A stretch of 64,000 nucleotides of DNA from Pseudonocardia oroxyli (lineage in GTDB: Bacteria; Actinomycetota; Actinomycetes; Mycobacteriales; Pseudonocardiaceae), in contig NZ_FNBE01000017.1 of assembly GCF_900102195.1 (NCBI RefSeq), forward strand, positions 107,275 to 171,274, in the 5' to 3' direction. Shown here in pieces: positions 1-8,262 of the stretch. The position numbers and the translations under genes are program-made. The notes under the pieces are model-generated. The model saw only the letters and a list, made by a program, of their open reading frames with translations, searched no databases and was not told the DNA's origin. Position 1 is the first letter of the stretch. Every line of letters begins with the position of its first letter.

Positions 1-1
1 C

Positions 2-271
2 GAAACCGACGACATGGCGGAAGACTCGCTCGACGAGCTCAAGGCCCGTCGGAACGAGGCTCAGTCCTCCGCGGTCGACGTCGACGAGTCGGACACGGCG
101 GAGAGCTTCGAGCTCCCGGGAGCGGACCTCTCGGGCGAGGAGCTCACGGTGAAGGTCCTGCCGAAGCAGGCGGACGAGTTCACCTGCGGCAGCTGCTTCC
201 TGGTGCACCACCGGAGCAGGCTGGCCGAGACCAGGGGGAACCTGTTCATCTGCCGGGACTGCGCCGCTTAG
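2..271 (+). CDS. DUF4193 family protein (5' end outside window)
   Basis: Small acidic actinobacterial protein of unknown function. The frame is open to the left edge. An ATG at 14 would give 85 residues, but relatives normally carry a short extra N-terminal segment, so the true start is probably upstream. The C-terminal half has two CxxC pairs (Cys58/61 and Cys80/83 counted from the ATG at 14) flanking a conserved VHHRSRLA segment, which suggests a small zinc ribbon. It converges on the DUF3093 gene across a clear hairpin terminator and lies beside dut, as the orthologue Rv2699c does in M. tuberculosis (from memory). No function is assigned. Confidence 0.85.
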   Translation, partial: ETDDMAEDSLDELKARRNEAQSSAVDVDESDTAESFELPGADLSGEELTVKVLPKQADEFTCGSCFLVHHRSRLAETRGNLFICRDCAA

Positions 272-302
272 TGCCGCTGGTCTCCGACTCGTCCGAGGCG
301 AG

Positions 303-328
303 AAGGGCGCCCCGCCGGGGCGCCCTTT
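303..328 (+). terminator. Bidirectional intrinsic terminator between convergent genes
   Basis: An 11-bp perfect GC-rich inverted repeat (303-313 with 317-327) with a 3-nt loop, followed by a short T-rich run on the plus strand and preceded by A residues that give a T-run on the minus strand. It sits 30 bp after the DUF4193 stop and 28 bp before the 3' end of the DUF3093 gene, so it can serve both. Confidence 0.75.
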
Positions 329-355
329 CTGCTGTCCGGAGCCGGCTCCGCGGCG

Positions 356-829
356 CTATCGGCCGAGCGCGCGGGTGAGCTCCTCGGGGCGCCGGGTGGA
401 CACGACCCAGTAGGGGAACGGTCCGTCCGTGGTCTCGATGCGCAGGATCGTGGGCACCCAGCTGCGGTGCAGCACGTACGCGGCCGGGTCGAGCTGCGGG
501 CCGAGTGCCTCCTGCTTCTGCTTGCGGCCGACGGTCTGGACGCGCCCGACGTGCTCCAGCGCGATCCGCTCGTCCCCGGCCACGAGCTGCCCGTCCTCGA
601 CCTTCACCCGCACGCTGCCCAGGCGCCAGACGGCGAGCAGGGCGAGCGGGATCAGCACCGCGTAGCCGATCCAGGAGCGCACGCCCGGGTATCCCATGTG
701 GATCTCGGCCCCGAGCAGGGCGGCGACGCCGGCGGCGAAGACGAACCACCAGAGGGGGGTCGTCAACCGCTCGTCGAACCCAGGAGGGCCGGACGTCGCA
801 GGACCGGCGGTCGACGGATGCTCGCTCAC
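356..829 (-). CDS. DUF3093 family membrane protein
   Basis: 157-residue protein. Two hydrophobic segments near residues 26-46 and 52-70 are followed by a soluble domain containing the conserved stretches LEHVGRV and PYWVVSTRRPEELT. This matches the DUF3093 family, whose function is unknown; it is probably an inner-membrane protein with a cytosolic C-terminal domain. It is transcribed divergently from dut, the arrangement seen for Rv2698 and Rv2697c in M. tuberculosis (from memory). The ATG start leaves 62 bp to the dut ATG, so the two genes share a short promoter region. Confidence 0.85.
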   Translation of the reverse strand: MSEHPSTAGPATSGPPGFDERLTTPLWWFVFAAGVAALLGAEIHMGYPGVRSWIGYAVLIPLALLAVWRLGSVRVKVEDGQLVAGDERIALEHVGRVQTVGRKQKQEALGPQLDPAAYVLHRSWVPTILRIETTDGPFPYWVVSTRRPEELTRALGR

Positions 830-891
830 GAGTCCCCACTGTAACGTCGCCCGTTGTGCCCGGCCCGATCGATGCTCCCCCGCACGAGCCG

Positions 892-1380
892 ATGGTCACG
901 CCGCCCTCCCGACCCAGGCTGGACGTGCTGTTGACCCGCCTCGACCCCGACGTACCGCTGCCCGCCTACGCCCGCCCGGGCGATGCGGGAGCGGACCTCG
1001 TCACGACCTCCGACGTCCTGCTCGGCCCCGGCGAGCGCGCGCTCGTCGGCACCGGCGTGGCGATCGCGCTGCCGGACGGCTACGTCGGGCTGGTGCACCC
1101 CCGTTCGGGGCTCGCCCACCGGACGGGCCTCTCGATCGTCAACACCCCGGGCACCATCGACGCGGGCTACCGCGGGGAGATCAAGGTCAGCGTGATCAAT
1201 CACGATCCGCGTGAGCAGGTTCTTCTCCGGAAGGGTGACCGAATAGCCCAGTTGGTCGTTCAACAGGTGGAGTACGCACGCTTCGTCGAAGTGGCCGAGC
1301 TCCCTGCGTCCGAACGGGGTAGCGGGGGGCACGGCTCGACCGGCGGGCACGACCAGCTGGCGGGAGGTGACGAACGATGA
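892..1380 (+). CDS. dut: dUTP diphosphatase (dUTPase)
   Basis: Hydrolyses dUTP to dUMP and pyrophosphate, keeping uracil out of DNA and supplying dUMP for thymidylate synthesis; cytosolic homotrimer. All five trimeric dUTPase motifs are visible in order: GDAGADL, PRSGLA, GTIDAGYRGEIKV, KGDRIAQLV and a C-terminal GSGGHGSTG (motif 5, usually RGSxGFGSTG). The ATG at 892 gives 162 residues, a normal length for the family; longer readings upstream overlap the divergent gene and lack similarity. The stop overlaps the start of the next gene (ATGA), indicating translational coupling to the DUF3710 protein. Confidence 0.95.
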   Translation: MVTPPSRPRLDVLLTRLDPDVPLPAYARPGDAGADLVTTSDVLLGPGERALVGTGVAIALPDGYVGLVHPRSGLAHRTGLSIVNTPGTIDAGYRGEIKVSVINHDPREQVLLRKGDRIAQLVVQQVEYARFVEVAELPASERGSGGHGSTGGHDQLAGGDER

Positions 1381-4300
1381 GCGTCCGTTACGGCGAGGAG
1401 CTCGAGCTCGACGTCGACTCCGAGTACGACGACGAGGAGTACGACGCCGAGTACGACGGGCCCGACCACGGCCCGTTCGACGTCGCCATGCTCGACCCGG
1501 AGATGACCGACGCCCTGGCCCGGATGGACTTCGGCGCCGTGCAGGTGCCGATCCCGCCCCGGGGTGAGATCGCGGTCGAACCGACGAACGAGGGGCGGCT
1601 GCAGGCCGTCCACGTCACGATGCCCGGCGGGCGGCTGTCGCTGTCCGCGCTGGCGGCACCGCGCACGACGGGCCTGTGGAAGGACCTCTGCGCGGAGATC
1701 GAGGCCTCCCTCAAGGAGGCGGGTGCGGACGTCCGCACCACCACGGGCGTCTGGGGCCGCGAGCTCTACGCCACGACCAAGCAGGCCAGCTCCGTCTTCG
1801 TCGGCATCGACGGCGAGCGGTGGATGGTCTACGGCGTGGCGTCGGGGCCGTCGGCGGAACAGCCGCGGCTCGACGCCGAGCTGCGCCGGATGCTGCGCGG
1901 GACGATCGTCGTGCGGGGCAAGTCCCCGTACCCGCCGCGCACCGTGCTTCCGCTGACCCTGCCCTCCGCGCTGGTGGACGCGGATGCGGCGGCCGCCGAG
2001 GCCGCCGCGCCGCCGAAGGCCACGCTGACCCTGCGCACCCGGGTGCCGGCGAAGGCCGACGAGGGCGCTGAGACTGCTGGGACCGCTGGGACCGCTGGGG
2101 CCGCTGGGGCCGCTGGGGCCGAGGAGACCCGGGCCGTTCCGGCTGCGGGCAGCGCCGCCGCACAGACGCGTGTGGTGGCGGCCGCGTCCGCCGGTGGCGG
2201 CGCCGCCGCGCACGGTGCGCGGCCCGGCGCCGAGGGCCGTTCCGGTCGGTTTGCCACCGGTCAGGGTGCTGTCGGTCAGGGCGCGCCGGGTCAGATCACG
2301 CCGGGTCAGATCACGCCGGGTCAGATCACGCCGGGTCAGGCTGCCACCGGTCAGGGTGCGGCCGTGCCGGGTGGGCCCGGTCGGTTCGCGCCCGGTGTGG
2401 GAGCGCCTGTCCAGGGTGGACCTGCTCAGCACGGGCCTGTTCAGAGTGGGCCCGGTCAGAGTGGGCCCGGTCAGGTGGGGCCTGCTCAGGGCGGCCCCGG
2501 TCACGGTGGGCCGGGTCAGCTCGGTCCGGGTCAGGGCGTGGGCGACCACGGTGCCCCCGGTCGGTTCGGACCTGCGGCCGGAGCGTCGTTCGGTCCGGGG
2601 CAGACGGCGCAGGGTGGCGCGGCGCAGGCCGCTGCCGGGCCCGTCGGCGGCCAGGCGCCCGGTGGTCCGGGCGGCCCCGGTGTCGGCGGCCACGCGACCG
2701 CGGGCGGCTGGGGCGCGGGCGCTCCGGGGCCCGACGACGGCCGCGGACACCCCGACCCGGCGGAGACCCGCGCGATGCCGGTTCTCGGCGACCCCCGCCG
2801 GGCGGCCGCGGATCGACCGCAGCCGGGCGAGCAGGCCGAGACGGCGCTGTTCCCGCAGGTCGAGGACCGCAGCGGCTGGTCCGCGACGGGTGCCCGCCCG
2901 CAGGCAGGCGACCCGTCCGCGCCGAACCCGACCTCCGGCAGCCACCCGGCGCCGCAGGGGCCGTACAGCCCCCGCGGCCCGGTCTCGGGTGCGCATCCGG
3001 TGCCGTCGCCGCACCAGGGGGCGGCGGGATCCGCCTACGACCCGAACCAGGGGCTCGGCCAGGCGGTCGACGGCCGGCCCGCGAACGGTCACGCGGCCGA
3101 GGGTTACGCGGCCGACCGGTATGCGGCAGGCGGTCACGGGGCCGACGGCTCCGCGGCCACCGGTCACGCGGCCGGCGCCTACTCGGCCAACGGGTACGCG
3201 GCCGGTCACGCGGCAGACGGTTACGCCGCCAACGGCTACTCGGCCAACGGGTACGCGGCAGGCGGTCACTCGGCCGGTCGCGCGGCTGACGGCTACTCGG
3301 CCAACGGTCACGCGGCAGGCGGCTACACGGACAACGGGTACGCAGCCGACGGGCAGGCGGCCAACGGGTACGCGGTCGACGGGTATGCGGCCGACGGGTA
3401 CGCGGTCGACGGGTATGCGGCCAACGGGTACGCGGTCGGTGGCCACTCGGTCGACCGCCCTCTCGACGGTCGCTCGCCCGCCGACCCGACGGGCACCGGC
3501 TCACACGGGCACCGCGGGCACGACGCCCCGGTCAACGGCTACGGCTCCCACGGCTCCCACGGCTCCCACGGCTACGCGGCCAGCCCGACCCAGGGGGCGC
3601 TGCCGTCTGGCGAGCAGCCCACGGACCCGGGCCGGGCTCCCGAGCCCGCAGGCGGGCCCGGTGCGGCCGCGTACGGCGGCCGCGGCGACTCCGGCGGCCA
3701 CCCGATCCCCGGCAGGCCCCCGTACGGCGACCCGGCCACCCGGGCTGCGAACGGCTCGCCCGTGCCCGGACCGGACGGGATCGGCTCCGCCCCCGGCCAG
3801 GCGCCGAACGGGTCGGCCCGCGGTCGGGAGCAGAACGGCGCCCCGCACGGCGGGACCGCGAACGGCTTCGGCGCCTACGGGGCGACTCCGTACGGCGCGG
3901 CGTCGTACGGCGCGGCGTCGAGCAGCGGCCTGCACGGGGCCCAGAACGGGGCCCAGAACGGTGCGGTCGCGAACGGCGTCGGCGCCCACGGGCCGGCCCC
4001 GGACGGCATGGCGCCGAACGGTGTGGCGCCGAACGGCAGCCTGAACGGGGCCCCGCACGGCGGGACCGCGAACGGCGTCGGCGCCGTCTACGGGCCGGCC
4101 TCGAACGGCGTGGCGTCGAACGGCGACCAGAACGGCGACCAGAACGGCGCCGCGCACGGCGGGGTCGCGAACGGCTTCGCCGGCTACGGCTCGACGCCGA
4201 ACGGTGTGGCGCCGAACGGTGTGGCGCCGAACGGTGTGGCGCCGAACGGGACCGGCCACTCCGTCGACGACGGGTGGGAGGCGTGGGGTGCGGCGCAGCC

Positions 4301-5162
4301 TGCGCACTCCGCGGAGCAGAACGGGACGACCGCGAGCGGGCGGTCCTGGACCTACGACCCGGCGTCGGGGTGGACGCCGGCCGAGGCTCCCGCCTCGGCC
4401 GACCCGTGGGCGGGTGCCGACCCGTGGGCCTCCGGGCCGGGGCTCGACGCCCCACAGCCCGGGTACGAGGCGGTGGACCGCGAGGCCGGGCGACGCCCGG
4501 ACACCAGCGGCTACTCCGCCTACGCGGGCTACACCGGCGAGCCCTGGGCCGCCGCCCCGCAGACCCCGCAGGCCCCGCAGACCGCACCGGGCGCCCGCGC
4601 CGCGCACACCCGAACCCCGAGCGACCAGGCCCCGAACGGCCGGGTCGCGCACGACCGGATCCCGCAGCCGCCCGCCGAGCCCAGCCGGTTCGACGCCCTC
4701 CTCGCCGCCAGCGAGGAACGCGCCCGCCGCGAGGAGCAGGCCCGGGCGGAGCAGGCCCGCCTCGATCGGCAGCGCGAGTACGAGGCGTGGCTCGCCGAAG
4801 CGCGCGCCGAGGAGGCCGCCCGCGCCGAGCAGGAGCGCGGGCAGGCCCGGGAGGCGGCACGCCGTCAGGCCCGGCAGGAGCGGGTCGAGCGCTCCGGACC
4901 GGGCGCCGCCCCGTCCGGCCGCACCGGGAACGACGACCCGGCGGCCGCCCCGCTGACCCGTCGCGAGCGCCGCGAGCAGGAACGCGCGGCGGCGGAGCGG
5001 GCGGAGCAGGCCGCACGGCAGGGCGCGGAGCCGGAGTCGGACCAGGACTCCCGCCACGCCGGCGGCCCCGGCACCCGGCCCGCGCTGGCGTTCCTCGGCG
5101 TCGACCCGATGACCCTCTTCGCCCCGGCCGAGCAGGGCAGGCATCGCAGGCCCGGGGAATGA
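1377..5162 (+). CDS. DUF3710 protein with a giant low-complexity repeat extension
   Basis: 1,261 residues, whereas DUF3710 proteins are usually about 200-300. Residues 1-200 are the DUF3710 domain, with an acidic N-terminus, then LARMDFGAVQVP and the conserved WGRELYAT. Residues about 200-1,080 are low complexity: Ala/Gly-Thr runs, TPGQI repeats, a long GYA(A/V)(D/N)G repeat (about 575-690), GSH repeats and NGVAP repeats (about 820-960). Residues about 1,100-1,180 are a highly charged Glu/Arg/Ala helix, probably a coiled coil, and the protein ends with the compact hydrophobic motif ALAFLGVDPMTLFAP. The frame is uninterrupted and several repeats are exact at DNA level, so length may vary between strains. 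Coupled to dut. Function unknown; the middle is predicted disordered (inference). Confidence 0.85.
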   Translation: MSVRYGEELELDVDSEYDDEEYDAEYDGPDHGPFDVAMLDPEMTDALARMDFGAVQVPIPPRGEIAVEPTNEGRLQAVHVTMPGGRLSLSALAAPRTTGLWKDLCAEIEASLKEAGADVRTTTGVWGRELYATTKQASSVFVGIDGERWMVYGVASGPSAEQPRLDAELRRMLRGTIVVRGKSPYPPRTVLPLTLPSALVDADAAAAEAAAPPKATLTLRTRVPAKADEGAETAGTAGTAGAAGAAGAEETRAVPAAGSAAAQTRVVAAASAGGGAAAHGARPGAEGRSGRFATGQGAVGQGAPGQITPGQITPGQITPGQAATGQGAAVPGGPGRFAPGVGAPVQGGPAQHGPVQSGPGQSGPGQVGPAQGGPGHGGPGQLGPGQGVGDHGAPGRFGPAAGASFGPGQTAQGGAAQAAAGPVGGQAPGGPGGPGVGGHATAGGWGAGAPGPDDGRGHPDPAETRAMPVLGDPRRAAADRPQPGEQAETALFPQVEDRSGWSATGARPQAGDPSAPNPTSGSHPAPQGPYSPRGPVSGAHPVPSPHQGAAGSAYDPNQGLGQAVDGRPANGHAAEGYAADRYAAGGHGADGSAATGHAAGAYSANGYAAGHAADGYAANGYSANGYAAGGHSAGRAADGYSANGHAAGGYTDNGYAADGQAANGYAVDGYAADGYAVDGYAANGYAVGGHSVDRPLDGRSPADPTGTGSHGHRGHDAPVNGYGSHGSHGSHGYAASPTQGALPSGEQPTDPGRAPEPAGGPGAAAYGGRGDSGGHPIPGRPPYGDPATRAANGSPVPGPDGIGSAPGQAPNGSARGREQNGAPHGGTANGFGAYGATPYGAASYGAASSSGLHGAQNGAQNGAVANGVGAHGPAPDGMAPNGVAPNGSLNGAPHGGTANGVGAVYGPASNGVASNGDQNGDQNGAAHGGVANGFAGYGSTPNGVAPNGVAPNGVAPNGTGHSVDDGWEAWGAAQPAHSAEQNGTTASGRSWTYDPASGWTPAEAPASADPWAGADPWASGPGLDAPQPGYEAVDREAGRRPDTSGYSAYAGYTGEPWAAAPQTPQAPQTAPGARAAHTRTPSDQAPNGRVAHDRIPQPPAEPSRFDALLAASEERARREEQARAEQARLDRQREYEAWLAEARAEEAARAEQERGQAREAARRQARQERVERSGPGAAPSGRTGNDDPAAAPLTRRERREQERAAAERAEQAARQGAEPESDQDSRHAGGPGTRPALAFLGVDPMTLFAPAEQGRHRRPGE
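2286..2330 (+). repeat. 15-bp coding minisatellite, three exact copies
   Basis: The unit CCGGGTCAGATCACG is repeated three times without change, followed by a partial fourth copy, inside the DUF3710 gene. It encodes PGQIT repeats. Exact identity at third codon positions indicates recent slippage or unequal exchange. Confidence 0.9.
3095..3444 (+). repeat. Degenerate GYA(A/V)(D/N)G-encoding repeat region
   Basis: About 350 bp built of 12-30-bp near-repeats such as GACGGGTATGCGGCC and AACGGGTACGCGGTC inside the DUF3710 gene. Units alternate Asn-Gly and Asp-Gly with Tyr-Ala. Reading frame is kept throughout. Confidence 0.85.
4201..4245 (+). repeat. 15-bp coding minisatellite, three exact copies (NGVAP)
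   Basis: The unit ACGGTGTGGCGCCGA occurs three times in exact tandem and encodes NGVAP repeats of the DUF3710 protein. Single related copies occur upstream near 4018-4032. Confidence 0.9.
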
Positions 5163-5431
5163 ACCCGTTGCGAGTAGCGTCACGTCCGCCCGGCGCAACG
5201 CCGGGCGGTCGGACGTCGCTCCGGAACCGGACGAACCGGCTCGTCGGGCCGCTCGTCATGCGGATGGAGCAGTCGGCGGCGACCCACTCACCGAACCGTG
5301 CGACCGACGTCACTCGATGCGGGCTCCCCGGCACGGTGAAGGGCACACTTCCGGTTTCCAGCGCGTTACCCTTGTGCGGGCGACGTCCGGATCAACGGAG
5401 ACGGACCGTGCCCGAGCAGCCGAGGAGAGAG

Positions 5432-5812
5432 ATGGGCAGCACGGACAGCGGGGCGTTTCGCCGCATGCTTCGCAAGCTCACCAGTGACGTGGACGTGCTG
5501 GATGCGGACGATCTGTCGGAGGACTCCGAGAAGGCCGGGGCGCAGCGCGCGAGCGACTGTGCCTGCGGCCAGGAGGTCACGATGCAGGGCCGCCTCCGCA
5601 GCGTCGAGTTCTGCCCCGAGGACGCGCACGCCGCGCAGCTCCAGGCGGAGCTCTACGACGGCACCGAGGGAGTGACGCTGGTCTGGATGGGTCGACGTCG
5701 GATCCCGGGGATCGAGCCCGGCCGCACCATGCGGGTCCGCGGCCGGATCTCGGTCAAGGACGGGCAGAAGGTCCTGTACAACCCGTACTACGAGATCTGT
5801 CAGGCCCAGTGA
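5432..5812 (+). CDS. OB-fold nucleic acid binding domain protein
   Basis: 126-residue protein. Residues about 45-125 form a single OB-fold like that of RecG/RecQ-associated or lysyl-tRNA synthetase anticodon domains (VTMQGRLRSVEF, LVWMGRRRIPGIEPG, MRVRGRISV), preceded by a short acidic segment and a CAC motif. It corresponds to the Rv2694c type (from memory). The ATG is chosen because GAGGAGAGAG lies directly upstream; an in-frame GTG 24 bp earlier is possible. The preceding 269 bp after the DUF3710 gene hold no gene that I can see. The stop overlaps the GTG start of the DUF3159 gene, so the two are coupled. Role in nucleic acid metabolism is inference. Confidence 0.85.
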   Translation: MGSTDSGAFRRMLRKLTSDVDVLDADDLSEDSEKAGAQRASDCACGQEVTMQGRLRSVEFCPEDAHAAQLQAELYDGTEGVTLVWMGRRRIPGIEPGRTMRVRGRISVKDGQKVLYNPYYEICQAQ

Positions 5813-6606
5813 CGGCAGGCCCCGACGGGGATCCCCGGCCGGACACGGACGCCACGACCCGCATCCCGCGGGTCGGCGCCGTCGACGAGGACGCCCCGAC
5901 GGGGCCGATCCCGGTCGTCCCGGCGGCGTCGCCGCCGTCGGACGCCGGCAGCACGGGCCCGACCCGGCGCATCGACCCCGTCGAGGACGAGCAGCCCGAG
6001 CGTGGCGAGCGGTCCTCGCCCACCCTCATGGAGCAGATGGGCGGCGTCCAGGGGATCGTCGCGTCGACGGTGCCGGTCGCGGTCTTCGTGATCGTCAACC
6101 TGCTGTTCTCGCTCCAGCCCGCCCTCATCGCGGCGATCGCGGCGGGGGTGGTGGTGGCGATCGTCCGGGTGGCGCGCAGGCAGGCACTGCAGCCGGCGGT
6201 CTCCGGGCTGGTCGGGGTGGGGGTGTGTGCCTTCATCGCCTACCGCACCGGCGAGGCCCGCGGCTTCTACCTGCCCGGCCTGCTCTACAGCGCGGGCCTC
6301 GGCTTGGCGTTCCTCGTGTCGATCATCGTGCGGTGGCCGCTCGCCGGCGTCATCTGGCACGGCATCAACGGCCACGGCCAGGGCTGGCGGCGCAACCCCC
6401 GCATGCTCGCGGCCTACAGCTGGGCCAGCGCCCTGTGGGTCTTCGTCTTCGCCGCCCGCCTGGTCGTGCAGGGCTGGCTGTACAACGCCGACGAGGAGAC
6501 CTGGCTCGGCATCGCCCGCCTCGCCATGGGCTACCCCCTCGTCGGGGTCGCGATCGTCGGCACGGTGCTCCTGGTCCGCCGGGCGGAGAGCTCCGCGAAG
6601 GTCTGA
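5809..6606 (+). CDS. DUF3159 family membrane protein
   Basis: 265 residues: a hydrophilic N-terminus rich in Asp/Pro/Thr (1-70), then about five hydrophobic segments beginning at GGVQGIVASTVPVAVFVIVN. The motifs ARGFYLPGLLYS, WPLAGVIWHGINGHG and RNPRMLAAYSWAS are typical of the actinobacterial DUF3159 family. Its function is unknown; a channel or carrier role is only a guess. The GTG start overlaps the stop of the OB-fold gene (GTGA), so they form one transcription unit, closed by the hairpin and T-run directly after the stop. Confidence 0.85.
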   Translation: MTAGPDGDPRPDTDATTRIPRVGAVDEDAPTGPIPVVPAASPPSDAGSTGPTRRIDPVEDEQPERGERSSPTLMEQMGGVQGIVASTVPVAVFVIVNLLFSLQPALIAAIAAGVVVAIVRVARRQALQPAVSGLVGVGVCAFIAYRTGEARGFYLPGLLYSAGLGLAFLVSIIVRWPLAGVIWHGINGHGQGWRRNPRMLAAYSWASALWVFVFAARLVVQGWLYNADEETWLGIARLAMGYPLVGVAIVGTVLLVRRAESSAKV

Positions 6607-6646
6607 CCGGAACCCGACGATCGTGTCGGGTTTTCGGACAGCTTCC
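6605..6646. repeat. 42-bp imperfect palindrome, left flank of AbiEi/DUF559 locus
   Basis: Starts GACCGGAA and ends CAGCTTCC. The same ends, with about 80 percent similarity between them, recur at 7569-7610 in direct orientation, so the pair brackets the broken AbiEi/DUF559 gene. This left copy also holds a terminator hairpin. Confidence 0.6.
6611..6634 (+). terminator. Intrinsic terminator after the DUF3159 gene
   Basis: An 8-bp stem (AACCCGAC with GTCGGGTT), 6-nt loop and four T residues, starting 5 bp after the DUF3159 stop codon. It lies inside the left flanking repeat of the next locus. Confidence 0.7.
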
Positions 6647-6716
6647 GCATTCGCACCTGCAACCACTTCGGTCGGCTCGACGCTTCTCGTTCCCTGCCGG
6701 GCAGCACAGTGGCGGA

Positions 6717-7627
6717 GTGGAACTGGGAGACGTGCTGCGGCGGCAGGGCGGGGTGGTGTCGCTCGCCCAGGCCCGCGCCTGCGGTCTCTCGGAGCGCACC
6801 GTCCAGCGGCGAGTCTCCGGGCGGCGGCGGCTGCACCCCGGCGTCTACCTGGCCGACGGGCACGACCTGGACGACCGGGGCCGGGTCCGGGCCGCGGCGC
6901 TGTGGCTTGCCGAAGGCACCCTCTCCGGTCGCGCCGCCGCGTTCTGGCACGGTCTGCCGACAGGGCACCCGCCACGGTGGAGATCACGCTGCCACCCCGC
7001 CTGCACCGCGCACCACGAGCCGGTGTGCAGATCAGGCGGCGCGCGCTCGGGCCTGGAGACCGGGTCAGTCGGGACGGGCTCACCGTCACCTCCCGCCCGC
7101 TGACGGTCTTGGAGGCGGCGGTCCGCGGCCCCGACGGCGCCGCCCTCCTCGACCGCGCCCTCCAGCAGCGCCACGTGACCTACCCGCAGCTTCAGACCGC
7201 TCATCAGCGGATGCAGGGGGCGCGCGGTGCCACCCGGGCGGGCGTGCTCCTGCGGGCTGCCGCGATCGGCGCCGAGTCGGTCGGCGAGCGCAGGGTTCTC
7301 GCGCTGCTCGAGGATGCGGGAATCACCGGCTGGGTGCTCGGCCACCGGATCGGCGACTGGAGGCTCGACGTCGCCTTCGTCCGGGCCAGGGTCGCCCTCG
7401 AGTTCGACGGCTGGGCGTGGCACGTGGACCCGGCACGCTTCGTCGACGACCGCCGCAAAGGCAACGACCTCGTCGGCGCGGGGTGGACCTTGCTCCGGTT
7501 CACCTGGCAGGACCTGGAGAACCGCCCGGCGGTCGTGGTGGCTCAGATCAGGCGAGCGCTGCAGGATCGACCGGAAACCGGACAGATCCGTCGGGATTCG
7601 GTCAGCTTCCCACCACCGCGGCCCTGA
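6717..7627 (+). pseudogene. Frameshifted AbiEi-like/DUF559 protein
   Basis: Two frames together encode one recognisable protein. Residues 1 to about 83 (from GTG 6717; VVSLAQARACGLSERTVQRR, LHPGVYLADGH) form an AbiEi-type winged-helix N-terminal domain as found in type IV toxin-antitoxin antitoxins. From about 6960 the reading continues one base out of register (ATVEITLPP) into a middle domain and a C-terminal DUF559 restriction-endonuclease-like domain (VALEFDGWAWH, GAGWTLLRFTW). A single lost base near ACAGGGCACCC explains the shift. A sequencing error would also do so. It overlaps the 3' end of convergent ceoC by 26 bp. No toxin partner (AbiEii) is adjacent; such lone genes are common in actinobacteria. 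Confidence 0.8.
7569..7610. repeat. 42-bp imperfect palindrome, right flank of AbiEi/DUF559 locus
   Basis: Direct-orientation relative of 6605-6646, with the same GACCGGAA start and CAGCTTCC end. It supplies the last residues of the frameshifted gene and contains the stop codon of ceoC on the other strand. Confidence 0.55.
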
Positions 7628-8261
7628 TCTCCTCCTCCACCGCCACGGTGGCCACGAACAGCAGCTCGTCGCCCGGCTCCAGGGCGTCGTCCGCCTGGGG
7701 GACGATCACCCGACCGCCGCGCAGGATCGTGACGAGGGCGGAGTCGGCGGGCAGCGTGAGGTCGCGGACCGGGCGCCCGGCCAGGGGAGTGGTCTCCGGG
7801 AGGGTGACCTCGACCAGGTTGGCCTGGCCCTGCCGCAGGGTCATCAGGCGGACGAGGTCGCCGACCGCGACCGCCTCCTCGACCAGCGCCGCCAGCAGCC
7901 GCGGCGTGGACACCGAGACGTCCACGCCCCAGTTCTCCCCGAACAGCCACTCGTTGCGGGGGTCGTTGACCCGCGCCACCACCCGTCGGACGCCGAACTC
8001 CGTCTTCGCCAGGAGCGACACGACCAGGTTGACCTTGTCGTCCCCGGTCGCGGCGATCATGACGTCGCAGCTCTCGATGCCCGCGTCCTCCAGCGACTGG
8101 AGCTCGCAGGCGTCCGCGTGCACCCACTCCGCCTCGTCCACGGCGGTGGGGTCGATGTGGGTGAGGTCCCGCTCGATGAGCATGACCTGGTGGCGGTTCT
8201 CCACCAGCTCGCGGGCGATGGAGCGGCCGACGGCCCCGGCCCCGGCGATCGCGACCCTCAT
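7602..8261 (-). CDS. ceoC: TrkA-family potassium uptake regulatory protein (CeoC-like)
   Basis: 219-residue cytosolic RCK/KTN protein. The N-terminal Rossmann fold begins MRVAIAGAGAVGRSIA (GxGxxG, NAD(H)/nucleotide site), followed by VMLIERD, DVMIAATGDDKVNLV and VARVNDP. Residues about 135-219 are a TrkA-C domain (LVEVTLPETTPLAGRPV, DELLFVATV). Such subunits gate Trk/Ktr-type potassium transport in response to nucleotides. It follows ceoB with one base between stop and ATG, so the two are co-translated and probably act as a heteromer. No TrkH/KtrB pore gene is in the window. Orthologue of Rv2692 by position (from memory). Confidence 0.88.
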   Translation of the reverse strand: MRVAIAGAGAVGRSIARELVENRHQVMLIERDLTHIDPTAVDEAEWVHADACELQSLEDAGIESCDVMIAATGDDKVNLVVSLLAKTEFGVRRVVARVNDPRNEWLFGENWGVDVSVSTPRLLAALVEEAVAVGDLVRLMTLRQGQANLVEVTLPETTPLAGRPVRDLTLPADSALVTILRGGRVIVPQADDALEPGDELLFVATVAVEEEIRAAVVGS

Positions 8262-8262
8262 C

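Noticed and set aside
1260..4044. Very long open frames on both strands (for example minus 1260-3446 and plus 2170-4044)
   Set aside because: They are shadows of the low-complexity DUF3710 coding repeats; their proteins are Arg/Pro/Val-rich with no family pattern, while the chosen frame has a conserved head and tail.
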